Notes: generated by a model from the letters alone, not told the origin. A DNA stretch of 64,000 bases from Brachyhypopomus gauderio (GCF_052324685.1 NC_135211.1:9164914-9228913); one strand, 5' to 3'; shown: positions 1 through 12,129, counted from the stretch's first letter. Numbers and translations: made by a program.

Positions 1-1424
1 ACTGGGCTGTCTTGGAAGCCCCGGGGTGTCCTGTTCCCACCGACGTGTGTGCCCAGTTGATAAGGGCAGTGCGCTGTGCGGGAGGCACGTACCTGCGGTG
101 CGGTGGACAGCTCGGATGTGGATTAGCTGCAGCAATCGCCCTGTCAATCTCCCAATCCACAGTTCCCAGGAAACACTCAGGGCTTATCACCGGCTCATCA
201 CTGGTGGAGTCCTTACTGCCCGGGAAGGACCTGGATAATGCATCTGCTCGCTGGTTCTTCTCCCCAGGCCGGTAAGTAACCTGGAAGCGGAACCTGGAGA
301 AGAACAGTGACCACCGAGCTTGGCGAGCGTTCATGCGTTTGGTGGTTTTTATGTATTCGAGGTTCTTATGGTCGGTGACGACTGTAAAAGGGTGTCTCGC
401 CCCCTCGAGCCAGTGACGCCACTCGCCGAAAGCCTTGCGCATAGCTAGCAGCTCACGGTCGCGCACACCGTAGTTACGTTCCGCTGCGGTTAGCTTTTTG
501 GAATAGAAGGCTATCGGTCTGAGCGAGCTGTTTTTCTTCGGGCGTTGAGACAGCACAGCACCTACACCAACGTTGGAGGCGTCTATCTCCACTATGAACG
601 GCTTGTTGGGATCGGGTTGGTGTAGTACGGGCGCTTGTATAAAAGCCTTCTTAAGGTCGCCAAACGCCCTCGTAGCCTCTGTTGTCCAGCTCAACTTTTT
701 TCTTCCCCCCCGTAACAGATCATTAAGTGGCCTCGCGATTTGGCTATACCCGCGAATGAACCGCCTGTAAAAATTTGCGAAGCCCAGAAACCTCTGAAGC
801 TCGCACCGCGTGTGAGGCTGAGTCCATTTCACGACCGCATCCACCTTACCTGACTGCATGTGAACGGAGCCTGGCCTGATGGTGTAACCCAGGAAGTTCA
901 CCTCGCAAAGGTGGAACTCGCACTTCTCCAGCTTGCAATATAGGTTATTGCGCAGGAGCGTGCCCAGGACAGCGCGCACATCACGCACGTGTTGGTCCGG
1001 GGTTTGTGAATAGATCAAAATATCATCAATATAGGCGACAACACATCCATTCAAATATTCCCTCAGGACCTCGTTAATAAACGCCTGGAAGAACGACGGA
1101 GCCGACGCCAAGCCGTAGGGCAAGACGCGGTACTCGTAATGCCCGGTCGTAGTGCTAAACGCCGTCTTCCACTCATCCCCCTTGCGAATGCGGATGAGAT
1201 TGTAGGCGCTGCGTAGATCGAGTTTAGTGAAAATTCTCGCTGACCGCAACTGCTCTAGTGCCGAAGGCACCAGCGGCAGCGGGTAGGAGAAATTCACTAA
1301 GAGGGAATTGAGCCCTCGATAATCCACGCATGGCCTCAACCCCCCATCCTTTTTCTTAACGAAAAAGACGCTGGCTGAGGCAGGCGAAGTGGAGGGAGTG
1401 ATATAACCTTGTGCGAGTGCCTCC
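1..1424 (-). pseudogene. gypsy pol fragment: reverse transcriptase, RNase H, integrase start
   Basis: The minus-strand translation carries a classical gypsy reverse transcriptase. The catalytic motif YIDDILIYS is encoded at about 1007-1033, and upstream of it, near 1340-1360, a [14 protein letters not shown]-type motif can be read. An RNase H-like region follows, with [17 protein letters not shown] at about 228-280. A linker ending in TGHPG close to position 12 marks the integrase zinc-binding start. This frame is not continuous with the gag-protease frame: that frame ends at 1425 in a stop, and the pol frame is resumed with a single-frame offset around 1428-1440. It is either an inactivating indel or, less likely, a frameshift site. 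The product would copy element RNA into DNA, but this copy is unlikely to make a complete enzyme. Confidence 0.85.
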
Positions 1425-2957
1425 TTAATTAATATACTGATCCATTACCTTCTCCTCCTCTTGTGACAGCGGGTAGACGCGACCGCGCGGAGGAGTGGAA
1501 CCGGGCTTAAGCGTGACGTGACAGTCCCAAGAACGGTGAGGGGGAAGCTGTGCAGCTTTGGAGGAACTGAAAACCTCTGCCAGGTCCTTATATGGAGCAG
1601 GGATAACCTGGTTGGTCTTGATGTTAGGGCTCTCGATGCTGGTGGATTGAGCAAACACACGGGGAGAGGACCGAGCGCCCCGCAGAGGCGCAACCCATTT
1701 TAACAGGCTTCCCTTATTCCAGTCTATCACCGGGTTGTGCAATCTTAACCAGGGGAGACCTAACGTGAGTGGGTGACGTGTGTAGGGGAGGATGTAAAAA
1801 CTAATCTGCTCCTGGTGACCTTGTATGACTAGTGTAACAGGTGCAGTGCGAAAACATATAAATCCCCCGCCCACAGGCCGTCCGTCCAGTGCCCGCACGC
1901 GTCGAGGTTCCTCCAGTCGTTTCAGTGGCACACCCAGCCGATCCGCTACGCTTCTCCTCATGATGTTCCCCGAGGCTCCCGAGTCCACTAGGGCAAAGAG
2001 ATCCAGAGACACCTCCCCGTGAGACACTGAGACCTGCCACGTCAATAAATTGCCCAATAAGGAATTACTCACCCGAGCCCGTCCCCTCCTGAAGCCGGTG
2101 TTCCTCCGGAGGGGAGCGGTCTCGCCCATCTCCATGGGTTCAGCGGCAGTCGTCTCACGGGGTGGTGCCGACACGGGAACCTGCGGGGTGACGGATAGAG
2201 AAGCGCCTCCCTTTCTCTCTTGGAGGAGTCGGTCAAACGTGATGGCTAGGTGTACCACCTGGTTGAACCCCAGCTCCTCTGGCCGACAGGATAACTCTGC
2301 CTTCAGCTCTGGCTTCAGTCCGGCCAAAAAAACGTCCGTCAGGGCAGCGTCATTCCACCCTGTCCGAGCCGCCAGGGTGCGGAATTCAAGGGCGTGCTCC
2401 GCTGCGCTGCGGCTGCCCTGGCGCAGCTGTAGCAGACTCTGTCCGCACGCTCTCCCTCTCCTAGGATGGTTAAACACCGCCTTGAATTCTTGAATGAAAT
2501 TATCATAGTTAGTAACAAACGGTGCGTTGGCGGTGAGCTGGGCCGCGCCCCAGTCTAAAGCCTTCTCTTTCAGGCGTGACACCACGAACGCTACTTTTTC
2601 TCCGTCCCCGAGCTGCGGACCACTGGCGAAGTGCAGCTGGCACTGCACCAGAAAACCTTCGCAGCGCTCGGGATCCCCTCCATATGGCTCGGGAGGGGCG
2701 ATGAGAGCTCTGGTCGGTCTGGTTCTCTCCGTGGTAGCCTGCACAGATAAACTCTGCATGCAAGTGGTGAGTGTCGCGAGAACCGCACGGAGCTCCTGGA
2801 GCTCCTGCTGCTGCTTACCTAGAGCCCTCCCCTGATGAGCAAGAATCTCCAGAGGGGAGGGCTCCTCGCCTCCGGCCGCTCCAGGCTGCACATTCTGTGA
2901 CGCGGGAACAGAGGCGGCCGAAGGCGAGGGTTGTACAGAATGGTCTTTATTATCCAT
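1425..2957 (-). CDS. gypsy gag-protease reading frame (510 codons)
   Basis: The start codon is at 2957, only about 9 nt inside the LTR edge. The first 80 residues are low-complexity with a short coiled-coil-like [13 protein letters not shown] retrotransposon gag domain follows at about residues 90-230, with [22 protein letters not shown]-like sequence. An aspartic protease with active-site motif DSGASG lies near residues 325-335. The usual CCHC zinc knuckle expected between gag and protease is absent; the sequence runs straight from a short Arg-rich stretch (FRRGRAR) into the protease, suggesting a deletion. The frame stops at the protease-RT junction (QYIN then stop). It encodes element structural protein and protease, not a host function. 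Confidence 0.85.
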   Translation of the reverse strand: MDNKDHSVQPSPSAASVPASQNVQPGAAGGEEPSPLEILAHQGRALGKQQQELQELRAVLATLTTCMQSLSVQATTERTRPTRALIAPPEPYGGDPERCEGFLVQCQLHFASGPQLGDGEKVAFVVSRLKEKALDWGAAQLTANAPFVTNYDNFIQEFKAVFNHPRRGRACGQSLLQLRQGSRSAAEHALEFRTLAARTGWNDAALTDVFLAGLKPELKAELSCRPEELGFNQVVHLAITFDRLLQERKGGASLSVTPQVPVSAPPRETTAAEPMEMGETAPLRRNTGFRRGRARVSNSLLGNLLTWQVSVSHGEVSLDLFALVDSGASGNIMRRSVADRLGVPLKRLEEPRRVRALDGRPVGGGFICFRTAPVTLVIQGHQEQISFYILPYTRHPLTLGLPWLRLHNPVIDWNKGSLLKWVAPLRGARSSPRVFAQSTSIESPNIKTNQVIPAPYKDLAEVFSSSKAAQLPPHRSWDCHVTLKPGSTPPRGRVYPLSQEEEKVMDQYIN

Positions 2958-2966
2958 GCTGTTCAG

Positions 2967-3238
2967 TGTGCAAACAGAAAAGCTTCAATAGCCGAAACAA
3001 GGTACTAGCTACAAGAGAAGCCAGAGAGGTCCAGCGTAGAGCTCTGACGGGGCAATGTGCAGCACTGGACCGAACGACCTGCGGGGTATAAAAGGTGCAC
3101 AACATAATTACCGACAGGTGTTAGTAATGTGGTGACTGGGACCGAGGGAGTGGTCTGGTGCTCGGGGGCGTGTGTGGTGAGGCAGTGCGAGCTGTGGCCT
3201 GCGCCCTCTGGTGGCGACCCGGCCTCCCCACCGTGACA
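2967..3238 (-). repeat. LTR of the truncated gypsy element
   Basis: On the minus strand the segment begins TGTCACGGTGGGG and ends ...TTTGCACA, with gag starting about 9 nt further on. The right edge is clear. The left edge is approximate (2967 or 2969), because the partner LTR is outside the window. The leader between LTR and gag is too short for a normal tRNA-primer site plus leader. I looked for the 11-nt self-complementarity found in the other LTR element of this window and did not find it here. Confidence 0.7.
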
Positions 3239-3402
3239 GGATGAGGATGTATTTGAGGATGTTGTTAATTAAGGATCCCTCAGCTGGAGTTCTAACCATC
3301 AAATATGAAACTGGTTTGTTTCAGTTAAATTTTTAATTTCTGTTGGCGTTTAATGAACTATTGTGGTTAATGTTTTTTTCCATCTGCTTCTCTTGTGATC
3401 AG
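3239..3402. other. Gap between gypsy LTR and first visible SAMD3-like exon
   Basis: This 164-bp stretch has an open plus-strand frame immediately right of the LTR (about 3241-3333) containing LLIKDPSAGVLTIKYE, which looks exon-like and is followed by gtttgt. It could be part of an upstream exon of the SAMD3-like gene that the retrotransposon entered, but I do not recognise the peptide and could not join it in phase. Confidence 0.3.
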
Positions 3403-5676
3403 AATTTGTCTCCATCCCGTGGTTCATCTGATTCTCAAGATACACTGATTCTTTCAGAGAGTCCTCCTGCGAAAAAGCAGAGGCTGGACACAGAAGCCAA
3501 GCATGTAAGAATTAACTCAAAAACTTGGAAAACACATTATTGTGTTTTGTGGGATGTATTTTTTAAAAGCTGAATTCTTTTGCTCTTTGTTTTAAGTTGG
3601 TGGAAACCATTCTTAACAACAAACCTGGTGGGGAACGCATAATGAAGGAATATAATAGAAGCAAGTGCCTTACAGATGAAACCAGAAGGAAAATGGTCAA
3701 CATACTGGCAGCTGATATAACGGAGAAGAATGGGTAATTTGTAAATAGTTTTTAGCTAGCTCCATGTAGTGTTTAGATTCATTTCAAATCTTTGTTAAAT
3801 CCAGTGCATACAATGGATAATATTTTCACCTTTTTAATCTTGCAGGACATCGCCACCCAGAGAGGTTAAAGAAATGTATGCCAGAGGAATTGTGAGCTTA
3901 TTTCCCTACCTTAGGGATACATTCTCCAGAACTGGTTATGTAAGTGACACACTTTAATTATTTGTGTTACTGTTAAATGATACATAGAAACTTTTTCATT
4001 TCTATCGGACTATTTTTAACTGATGCAGTTGCTTCCTGCACATGAAGTTGCACCTTTCAACTGTGTTTCAACAAATGAGGCTACAATCACTTGAAAACAA
4101 TTATTCCAGTGGTGGACATTATGCATACATTACAAGCTCTACAATAAATTGGCATTTTCACCTTCAGGATGCCAGCCTCCTGGCACCACCTATACCTCCT
4201 TGACTGGTTTGCATCACTACCATAGTAATGTGACATGCAGGTTAGTGTTGATGTGTGTGCACATGTGGATGTGGGTATAGGTGCACACAATGGTGTAACT
4301 CTTGGGTGGATCTGCTCTTAGCAGATTTGTTGCTTGTGTTGGTCAAAGTTGTGTGATCTGCTCAGCCTGAGATGAGCAGTGATGACATTTTATTGGTATT
4401 TGCTTGTTTTTTTTTATTCACCTGCTTGTAGGTTTAACTGTTTGGTTTTGCATATAAATGCTTTTTTAAATCATCTTTTAGCTCTGATTCTGATGGTTCT
4501 GTGGCTATTAAATAAGTCTGTCTGTTTTTGTTATTCTTTCAACCCCCAAGGAGCATTATTATGATGGTGCAAGTGGCACTGGGTATTTGGCCTGGAGGAT
4601 AAAAACTATTCAGAGATCCACTGCTAGAGACAGACGATCATCATATGGAGGTAAACCATTAACAACACTCTTGGAAGATCTACTGTAAACCTGCAGGGAT
4701 GGGGTTGGGTTTTTTTGTGTTATTTTTTTGTTTTTGATTTTTTAAAGTTGAAGCATTTTCCTATATGGTGAACGTGGGCTTGGAGGACCAACTGCCAGAC
4801 GGGAGTCCCAGTTTGTTCCAGAGACTGTCCTGAGTGAAGATGAGTGTAAGGAAGCCATCGCACTGATGAAGCATTTAGCTGACGAGGACATAATCAAAAA
4901 GAAGATGAAGCTCACATTTGACTTCCGACGCAACATGATTCTTGACCCGGAACAGTCAAGCAACGTACTTTCCGTCTTTCCACGGTTCAAAGATATCAAA
5001 GGCTTGGTAATTATTTAAATTATTATTTTGTCTGTTTTGAGAATTTCACAGTTACGTTAAAAATAGTCTATTTTGTGATAGTCAAAAAATTAATACAACT
5101 AATCTGGCTGTAAAAACATTATTGTCCTCACCCTAGGTGGAGCAGGATTTTGTTTTGATGTTTGGTGAAGAAGTCTCTGGCAAGTTTCTGGAGAAATGGA
5201 CAACCACGTTCAAGAGAAAGATCGTCCAACAATGCAGAATGCTTCCATCCACTAGTGAGCTAGAAGATCTTCTCCAGGCAGCTGATACTCCAGAGGATGT
5301 CACTGAAGTGGATGATGACATTGGTAAGTATGACTTTCCACATTCCATTGGGTGCAGTTATCATGTGAGCTTCACTTAGTGATGCACACATAACATCTGA
5401 AATTGTAGAATCACAAAATGTTGTTAATGGCCAATTTGAAATCTAGTTTCTGTTTTCTCAGGTTGGGACAGTGACCTCTCATCAATTTTGCTACTGCTAC
5501 ACCTGATTCCCCCATCTGCCTTGGGTCGTAAGAGACCAGGGAAGGTGTCTGCTTCCCAAGCAGAGAAGCATCTTGTGGTTCTCAAGAAGGTTTGTATTTG
5601 TTGCTTATTTTGTTTTATTTGAGGTTGTTTCAATGAAGTAGTTTCAGTTTTAGGGTTGTGATTTCTCTCGCACACG

Positions 5677-5739
<63 letters not shown>

Positions 5740-6149
5740 CTAGTTAAATGTTGCACACCCATATGAAGGCTGTTTTTCTGTAATATTACAGCCATGGAAT
5801 TGTAATGGTTTTGGTGCTTTTCTTTTCCCAGACAGGAACCAACATCCAAGAACATCTTGATGCCATCACGACAAGCACACAACCCTATCTCCTGGCTGTG
5901 GGACGAAGGAAGAAAGTAGCCCACCAGTTCTTCATCATCCTTGACAAAAATGTCATTGCTTGCAGGTCAACCTCCTCTCTTGGTGCCTTTGACGAACTGT
6001 TTAAGGCACATTATGTATTTGCCACAACATACAACCCCATGCTGTACAACATGTTTACATTCATCCAGACCACTGTGTACAACATAGATGTTGGTAGAGT
6101 GAAGGAGACTCCTCGTGTGGCAGAAATTCGGGCTAGGCTGCTTCACTAG
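3403..6149 (+). CDS. SAM domain-containing protein 3-like gene, 3' part (eight exons)
   Basis: Eight exons with good splice sites can be joined: 3403-3504, 3597-3733, 3846-3939, 4551-4650, 4786-5006, 5137-5323, 5462-5589 and 5832-6149 (stop TAG 6147-6149). They give about 428 residues. The protein resembles the multicopy teleost family annotated as 'sterile alpha motif domain-containing protein 3-like': a GGPTARRES-type segment, an acidic helix (LMKHLADEDI), FPRFKDIKGL, GWDSDLSSILLLLHLIPPSA, then a C-terminal module with FFIILDKNVIACRSTSSLGAFDELFKAH-like sequence and YTFLQT/FTFIQTTVYNIDV, ending ETPRVAEIRARLLH. The N-terminal part is not visible. The acceptor of exon five is weak: only the AG at 4784-4785 keeps phase, while the better pyrimidine-rich acceptor at 4747 gives an early stop. 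Function is unknown; the name is by family resemblance. Confidence 0.65.
5671..5737. repeat. (CA)n microsatellite
   Basis: About 33 CA units with two early CG interruptions lie in the last intron of the SAMD3-like gene. Confidence 0.95.
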
Positions 6150-6162
6150 GACTTGAACAGAT

Positions 6163-6276
6163 CAGGGGTGGGTTTCCCGAAACGTTCGTAGCGCTAAGTA
6201 CTTCTTAATCTCGTACGTTTCATACGAGGTTACGAAGTACTTAGCGCTACGAACGTTTCGGGAAACCCACCCCTGT
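6163..6276. repeat. Near-perfect palindromic foldback element
   Basis: The arm caggggtgggtttcccgaaa at the left (from 6163) recurs inverted at the right, and the pairing continues through cgttcgtagcgctaagtactt almost to the centre, making a hairpin of about 114 bp with only a few mismatches. It lies 14 bp after the stop of the SAMD3-like gene, inside the presumed 3' UTR. Size and structure fit a miniature inverted-repeat DNA transposon. Elements with gggtttcccgaaa ends are familiar in fish genomes, but I cannot name the family. Confidence 0.85.
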
Positions 6277-6683
6277 TTGGGAGGAAGTGTGTTGTTTGTG
6301 AGACAGAGTTTAGTTGCACAAATGCACTTTAAGGTCAGGCTGCATCCAGACAAAGTTCTAAAAGTTTTGCACATAAATGATCTTTTCTACTTCAAACCAT
6401 TTGATGTTCAAATGAAGTATGGTAGGACCGATGCCTTCTTATTTGTGGTTCCATATTGCCATTTTATGCAGACCTAGAGTCATTGTTCTAGTGGTGTCCT
6501 TATCAGGCTGAAGTTAACTGTTTGTGGACTTGGTTGCTTGGCATGGCAAGCGCATGTGAAATCATTTACTGCCAAAGTTTGTACGGTCAATTCAAAGGTC
6601 TACAACGCAATGGGAAGTACACCATATGTTATTGTAACACTACTAAAAGTTGACAATGGATCTTTTAAAAGGTGATCTTGATC

Positions 6684-6689
6684 AATAAA
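6684..6689 (+). promoter_or_regulatory. Probable polyadenylation signal of the SAMD3-like gene
   Basis: AATAAA lies 535 bp after the stop codon and is followed by T-rich sequence. The palindromic element would be included in the 3' UTR. Confidence 0.5.
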
Positions 6690-6774
6690 AAGAATGTAAA
6701 TTCTGTGGCAATTTGATTTTACTCAATTGTATATTTTAAAAGCAAATCATTATTGAATTATAATGGATTGATGC

Positions 6775-7230
6775 AATTTAACACTACAGAAGTGTAAAAA
6801 TTGCACTACATATGCAGTGACTGAGTTGATTTTTTTTTACTGCAAAAGAGTGAAGAACAAGTGTCAAATTAACACTCATAGGAGTTATATGAGCCCCCAG
6901 TGTTAACCTTCAATAACTCAATGCAGTGTTGAAAAGCATGATAATCCGAGTTGATTTGTCACCACAGTGGAGTAACATGTTAACTCTGCTTAGAATCATA
7001 TTTACACTCATCAGAGTTGTTTTACTTGTAGTGTTAAGTTTTATTAACACTGTACAGTGTTAGTCAGTGTTAATTTTTAACTCTAATTTGAGTTAAATTT
7101 TACTCTGAAAATGTGACACTAAGGAAAGAGTTAAATTGACACCAAGCTGGATAAGGACCAAATAGACTCGGGCATAGTGTTAAATTTAACTCTTTAAGTG
7201 TTGATTTAACACTGCAAAATTTACTGTGTA
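6775..7230. repeat. Short-period dispersed repeat built from TTAACACT / AACTC words
   Basis: The stretch is full of alternating direct and inverted copies of short words such as gtgttaa, ttaacact and agttgattt, with related ends (aatttaacactacag near 6776 and gatttaacactgcaaaattt near 7203). It has no reading frame. Similar internally repetitive non-autonomous DNA transposons are common in teleosts. Family and exact ends are uncertain. Confidence 0.5.
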
Positions 7231-7997
7231 CATTAAATTCACTTGTAAAGGTCAGAGTGCATTTTAGGTCCATCTGGAGCTCACACCCATTTTCTTAGCT
7301 GTTGTTCGATTGCAGAGTAAAGGTCTGCCTAATTATTCAAGGTTATTATCTGAGAATCACTGCATAGTTTTGGACTGTACTGTGAATAAGACAAGTAATA
7401 CAATTATTTGCTTATAGGTTTATTTTTATGTGTAAAATCTATTGATGGCTGAGTTTAATCCAGTGATAGTTAAAGTGATTCTGTCTTCAAAAATAAATGC
7501 AATGAACACATGTGGACATTGTTTGGACTGACATGTTTTATATAAAGCCAAGTTTGAAATAAAGAATGAAATTCACAGCCTCGTTGAATCTTTAACCTTC
7601 ATCATTCACTCTAATCTGATCTATTAATAAAATTAGGCTATAAATGTGATAGTAAAACTCATGAATTGGGACAACAAAGACTAATTAATTAGTCTAAAAA
7701 ATGATAAATGTATCAGAAAGAGATTTGAAAGCACACGCAGTAGTACAACCGATACATAAAATAGCTGGTTAAAGGAGCAGTTTTTGAAGACTTTTAACTT
7801 AACCTGCGAATTCTCACATTTCCGCTACCCAGGCGTCTATTTACAGAGCAGCAAGTGGCGTCCTGGTTACACAACCAAGTCAACAAACCAAATACGATGT
7901 ACCCAGTCAGAACGAAATGCCACAAAGCATTTATCTAGTTTAGCGGTCAGTGTTAGCGGTCAGAAATAATCTTATTTTAGAGTGATTATGGGTTATT
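7231..7997. other. Intergenic spacer upstream of eef1akmt3
   Basis: The sequence is AT-rich with no supported gene. An aataaag at about 7558 could be an alternative poly(A) signal for the gene to the left. The last 200 bp should contain the eef1akmt3 promoter and 5' UTR, but no TATA box or CpG-rich core stands out. Confidence 0.4.
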
Positions 7998-9655
7998 ATG
8001 GATGGAGAATCATGTGGCGTATTCCCCGCTGAAGATAATTTATTTGAAGACAACTTCTCTACGGATTCTACCTATACATTTTTTGGTCATGAATTTATAA
8101 TTAATCAGTCGTTCAGTGCAAGTCTTGGGGTCGCTGCTTCCGTATGGGACGCTGTAAGTTTAGATAAAATTTCCGTGTGGCTGGGATAGTAATTAGGATA
8201 CTGTTAAAGAGGCTAAAATACAGTAGCCTATGTTTAATTCGGATTTAACGTCCCGTGCTAAACAGTTTACAGGAGACATAATTCACTGCTGGATGGACAG
8301 CTTTGTTGATAAAATAATACCTAAAATATACCTAAGCAAAGCATGTAAGTTTGTGTTTCCAGGTCACTTCAAACGTATACATGCGTCATATAATTGTACT
8401 AGAGATGTTATGTTTACAATAAAATGCTGTCAGTTGCAGATTGGGGGGCATGCCAGTATTTCATATTCATATTTCTGTGGCAGACTCGTTAGTATGTTTT
8501 TAGGTCTCACAAGGAACATCACCAGTTGGCATGTTCAGTTGACCATTCACCATCTGTTTAAAAATTTCCAATGAAGACTTTACAATCCATTACATGTGTT
8601 GTTTGAAAAAAGAAAATAAAATCTCAATTAAAAGAAGATTGTTGAAGTATGAGAGTTTTATGTAGCAGTCTTTCTAACTACTGTTGTTTGCTTTGAAAGA
8701 GTGGCTGCATGTCCTCATCTGTTTTCATCCCAGTGTGATGTAGAATACTGTACTAAAATAGCATTATGCAGATGTAATAGCCTACATCCAAAATATTCAA
8801 AGAACACCAAAGTATGTAAGGCAGGTTTGTATAGTAAAAGAAATGTTAAAAAAAAGCAATATGAAGATAATTACATATGTTAATGAGAACTTAATGAGAA
8901 GGATCTTAGGTCTCCGTAAAGGTTGTGCTCAAAGTAAAGCTGACAAAAAGGGTTCAAACCAAATTACAATGCAGACTATTATTGATCTCATACTTTCAGT
9001 ATTCAGGCAACACATCTTATTTTACCCCATGTCTTTATTTTCAAAGGCAATACACTTGTGCAAGTTCTTTGAGAAAACATCTCTGGAATTGAGTGGAAAA
9101 CGAGTAATAGAGTTGGGAGCAGGAACTGGGTTTGTTAGCATACTGGCTGCTAGATTAGGTACATTCATTTACTCATTTTCTGTCACAAATACATAAAGTG
9201 TATATTTGTTGCTTTTGTTTAACAGATTAATATGTTAACTATAGTTTTAAACTGTTTCTCTCATAGGGGCCTGTGTAACAATTACAGACCTTCCTCTTGT
9301 TATTCCACAAGCAGTCCGAAATATTGAAGTCAACACTCCCTCAACAGGGTGGCCTTCAGAAGCACCTAGTGTGCTACCGCTGTCGTGGGGAAAGGATCAG
9401 GAAAACTTCTCCTCTGACTGGGACTTGGTACTGGGAACTGATATTATATACTTACCTGAAACATTTCCCCTTCTTTTGGACACACTGGTGCACTTGTGCA
9501 AGAAAGGGGCTGTTGTATACCTCTCCTCAAAGATGCGCAGGGAACACAGCACTCAGGACTTCTATGACAAATGGCTTCCACAGAGGTTCAAGGTGGAGCT
9601 TGTGCAAAGAGAACCAGAGAACAACATCAACATATACAGAGCAGCTTTCATATGA
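7998..9655 (+). CDS. eef1akmt3: eEF1A lysine methyltransferase 3 (METTL21B)
   Basis: Three coding exons join in phase: 7998-8153, 9047-9158 and 9267-9655 (stop TGA), giving 218 residues against about 226 in human. The protein is a class I SAM-dependent methyltransferase that in mammals methylates a lysine of elongation factor eEF1A. Visible hallmarks are the N-terminal FGHEFIINQSFSASLGVAASVWDA, SAM-binding motif I VIELGAGTGFVSILAA at residues 72-87, the acidic strand VTITDLPLV at 93-101, and LVLGTDIIYL in place of the METTL21 DxxY-type post-II motif. It ends in a conserved QREPENNINIYRAAF. Splice sites are canonical (gct/gtaagt, ttag/gtacat). The start was chosen because it begins the conserved acidic N-terminus (VFPAEDNLFEDNF), as in the family. 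It appears intact. Confidence 0.93.
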
Positions 9656-12129
9656 TGTATAATGAATGAATTTGTGACTGTAAGGGGTTATCAAGACTTA
9701 TCTGTTTAGTTTGGCCTTTGAATAATCTGTTACATATTTACCACATCACATATCTTTCTTCTCCGAGGTTCACCTGGGGAGTAACACTGATTATGATTAA
9801 CATTGATTATGATTACCTCAGTAGAGAGACAAAAGATTATTGAACATGTGCAAGGACAGAGGAATGTAAATGAATGGGCTATAGTGCACAAGGATGGACT
9901 CCGGCAGATCTAGCTATGGCAGCACAGCTAAATGGGTCGAACCAGAAGAAAACACGGGCATGAGGACTCCATTGGGCATCAGCACTGCTCCACTCTCAGT
10001 CAACAAACCTGAGTGACATAAAAGAGGTGGTGCCAGCATCATAACATCCCAGTCCACCATAACACTCAATGTCCATGAGCATTCTGAATTAGCTGGAACG
10101 TGTTTGAGCAGTTGAACAGCCAGATAATAAAGCATTACAGTTGTCCAATCTGGAAGTGATAACTGTATGTACTAGCTTTTCCTGGCAAGACAGTACGTTA
10201 AGAGAAATTAACATGTTAATTATTCAAATCTGATTGCATTTACATTTGTCTATAATTGTATTAATAATGATAATGATGATGCAATGTTTAAAAGCTTTAC
10301 ATGGCATCACACGTTAAGAGAGTTCTGCTGCTTATGGCAAGGAGTTTGCTCAACTGTATTTACCTGTATTTACCTGTTTATGATGTGGTTAGTAGTCCAG
10401 GTTATGTACAATAAAACCAGTATTAAAATATATTAATCTGCCTGTGTTCTCATTTGTCCATGGTCTCTCACCCTCTGGAGACCAAGACTACTGGTTATAT
10501 GTAAGAAAAGATCCCAACAAGTAAAGAGAGAAGAGAACACACAACTGCCAAAAATACACACAGCGGTATGTTACAATCTGAAATGTATGCTAGGACGTTA
10601 GGATTTGGTTCAGTTTTATGGTGGAACTAACTAGAATGATTATGATGAACAACACAGGGACAGAAGGCAGTAATTCCAGTAATTCCTACCTCATTTTAGA
10701 TTTGCAGTCATTTGAATACAAATGACTTGTGTGAGAACATATTTTCTCATTCCTTGTTGGTTTACATGGAAATTAAGATTGAACTAATTTCATTGTTCTC
10801 ACAGGGTGTTTCAAAGGGAAAAATGCAATATTTGATCATTTTGTATTGTTTTATGATATCTATAAAGCTACTGCATAATACTGCTTTAAGTTCTTTTAGA
10901 CATTCAACTTCCAAGCTGATTGCTCAATTCCATAAACAAAGTAATTCCATTGTGATTGTTTTATACATAATGCATTTCTTTGAGTTTATGTTTAAAGTGA
11001 TATTGAAATCATTTGATATTTTGAACCTTAAGGCTTGCATGTAGAGGAATATTATGGGTAATGTGCCAGGAATGGTCTAATACACAATCAATTGTTAGAT
11101 TATAGTCAATTTTTCTGCCTTTATATTTAAAACACAAAAATGAAAAGTTAAAATATTCATATTGGTACCAGCTCACCCTGTGAATGATTAAACACCATCC
11201 CACTTCCGTACTGCTATCTGCTGATGCACTGATTTTTGTTCTGGGACAAAATCCTATTACTTTCACTTTGGAGTTTTAAAGAAAGACACTGGCTCATGAG
11301 TCCATTTAGTTGTGCTCCAGCAAACTCAGCAACAGATCCTTATCTATGGCTAAATGTTATTTGTTTACTTCATGTTAACTAGGCTCATGGATTTATTTGA
11401 TGGTTTTAAAATAATACAAGGAAAAATATGCCAATCAACTAATAAATTTTCATTTGAAACCTTTTGTCTCTGGAACTTCTGCAATATTTTCATATATAGG
11501 CATAGCACTGATGGTTTTGAAACATATCAATATATCCTTTGCATATTCTGTTGGACAATATTGTAGAAGTTTATTAAAAACCCGCAAGTTTAAGGAAATC
11601 ATGTTTGTAATAGAACATTTTCCAAAAACTGAAAATTGGTCACATTTTTCCATCTCAGAAGACAAGCAAACAGGATAGTATTAACATATTTCAAATTCTG
11701 GAATCTAAAAAGGAATCTGCTGATATCTGGAGTATACGTGTAATTTTGGTTTTCTCCTGTACAAGTACTATCTTCCTAAATATCAAAATGTTCACCCAGT
11801 ACCTACATGGTTTAGTTGTCACTAGGGCCTGCCTTGTTGAGTGAACAACGGACCTTTAATATGCTGAGCTCCACATTTAAGATGGGCTGACATGTCATGT
11901 TTGTGTGTGCAGGTCCCTTCTAATCATGTATCCCTACAGAGTTGGAAGTGTTTACCTTAGGCTAAGACAGACTGCAATCAATTAGAAAACTTAATTAGAG
12001 GTATTTGATGGAATGGTGTTTTGAAAGGAGTTACTGCATGAAAACAGATGGGCCTTTAAAGCTAAAAAGAGACAAAGAACTATGAAGGGATGGGGAGGAG
12101 TCAGGACAATTTGGGAGGACCTCAAAAAC
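9656..12129. other. Intergenic region without recognisable gene
   Basis: AT-rich sequence with scattered short frames and no conserved protein signal. An acaataaaacc at about 10410 could serve as a distal poly(A) site for eef1akmt3. No repeat with clear ends was found. Confidence 0.4.

Larger units (their letters stand above)
1..3238 (-). mobile_element. Ty3/gypsy LTR retrotransposon, truncated by the window edge
   Basis: Read on the minus strand the order is LTR, gag-protease, reverse transcriptase, RNase H, then the zinc-binding start of integrase, which is the Ty3/gypsy order. The rest of integrase and the other LTR lie left of the window. The right boundary is set where the sequence ends ccgtgaca at 3238, giving the expected TG...CA LTR ends. 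The copy is damaged by a frameshift between protease and reverse transcriptase and has no visible CCHC zinc knuckle, so it is probably dead. It lies just upstream of the first visible exon of the SAMD3-like gene and has the opposite orientation. Confidence 0.9.

Noticed and set aside
2967-3238. 11-nt self-priming site in the left gypsy element as in the 16386 element
   Set aside because: No 11-nt complement of the bases next to the LTR is present in the LTR. The best local match is 8 of 11 and at the wrong distance from the TATA-like motif.
5424-5924. 166-codon minus-strand frame with CVCVCV
   Set aside because: It is antisense to two SAMD3-like exons and opened by the (CA)n microsatellite.
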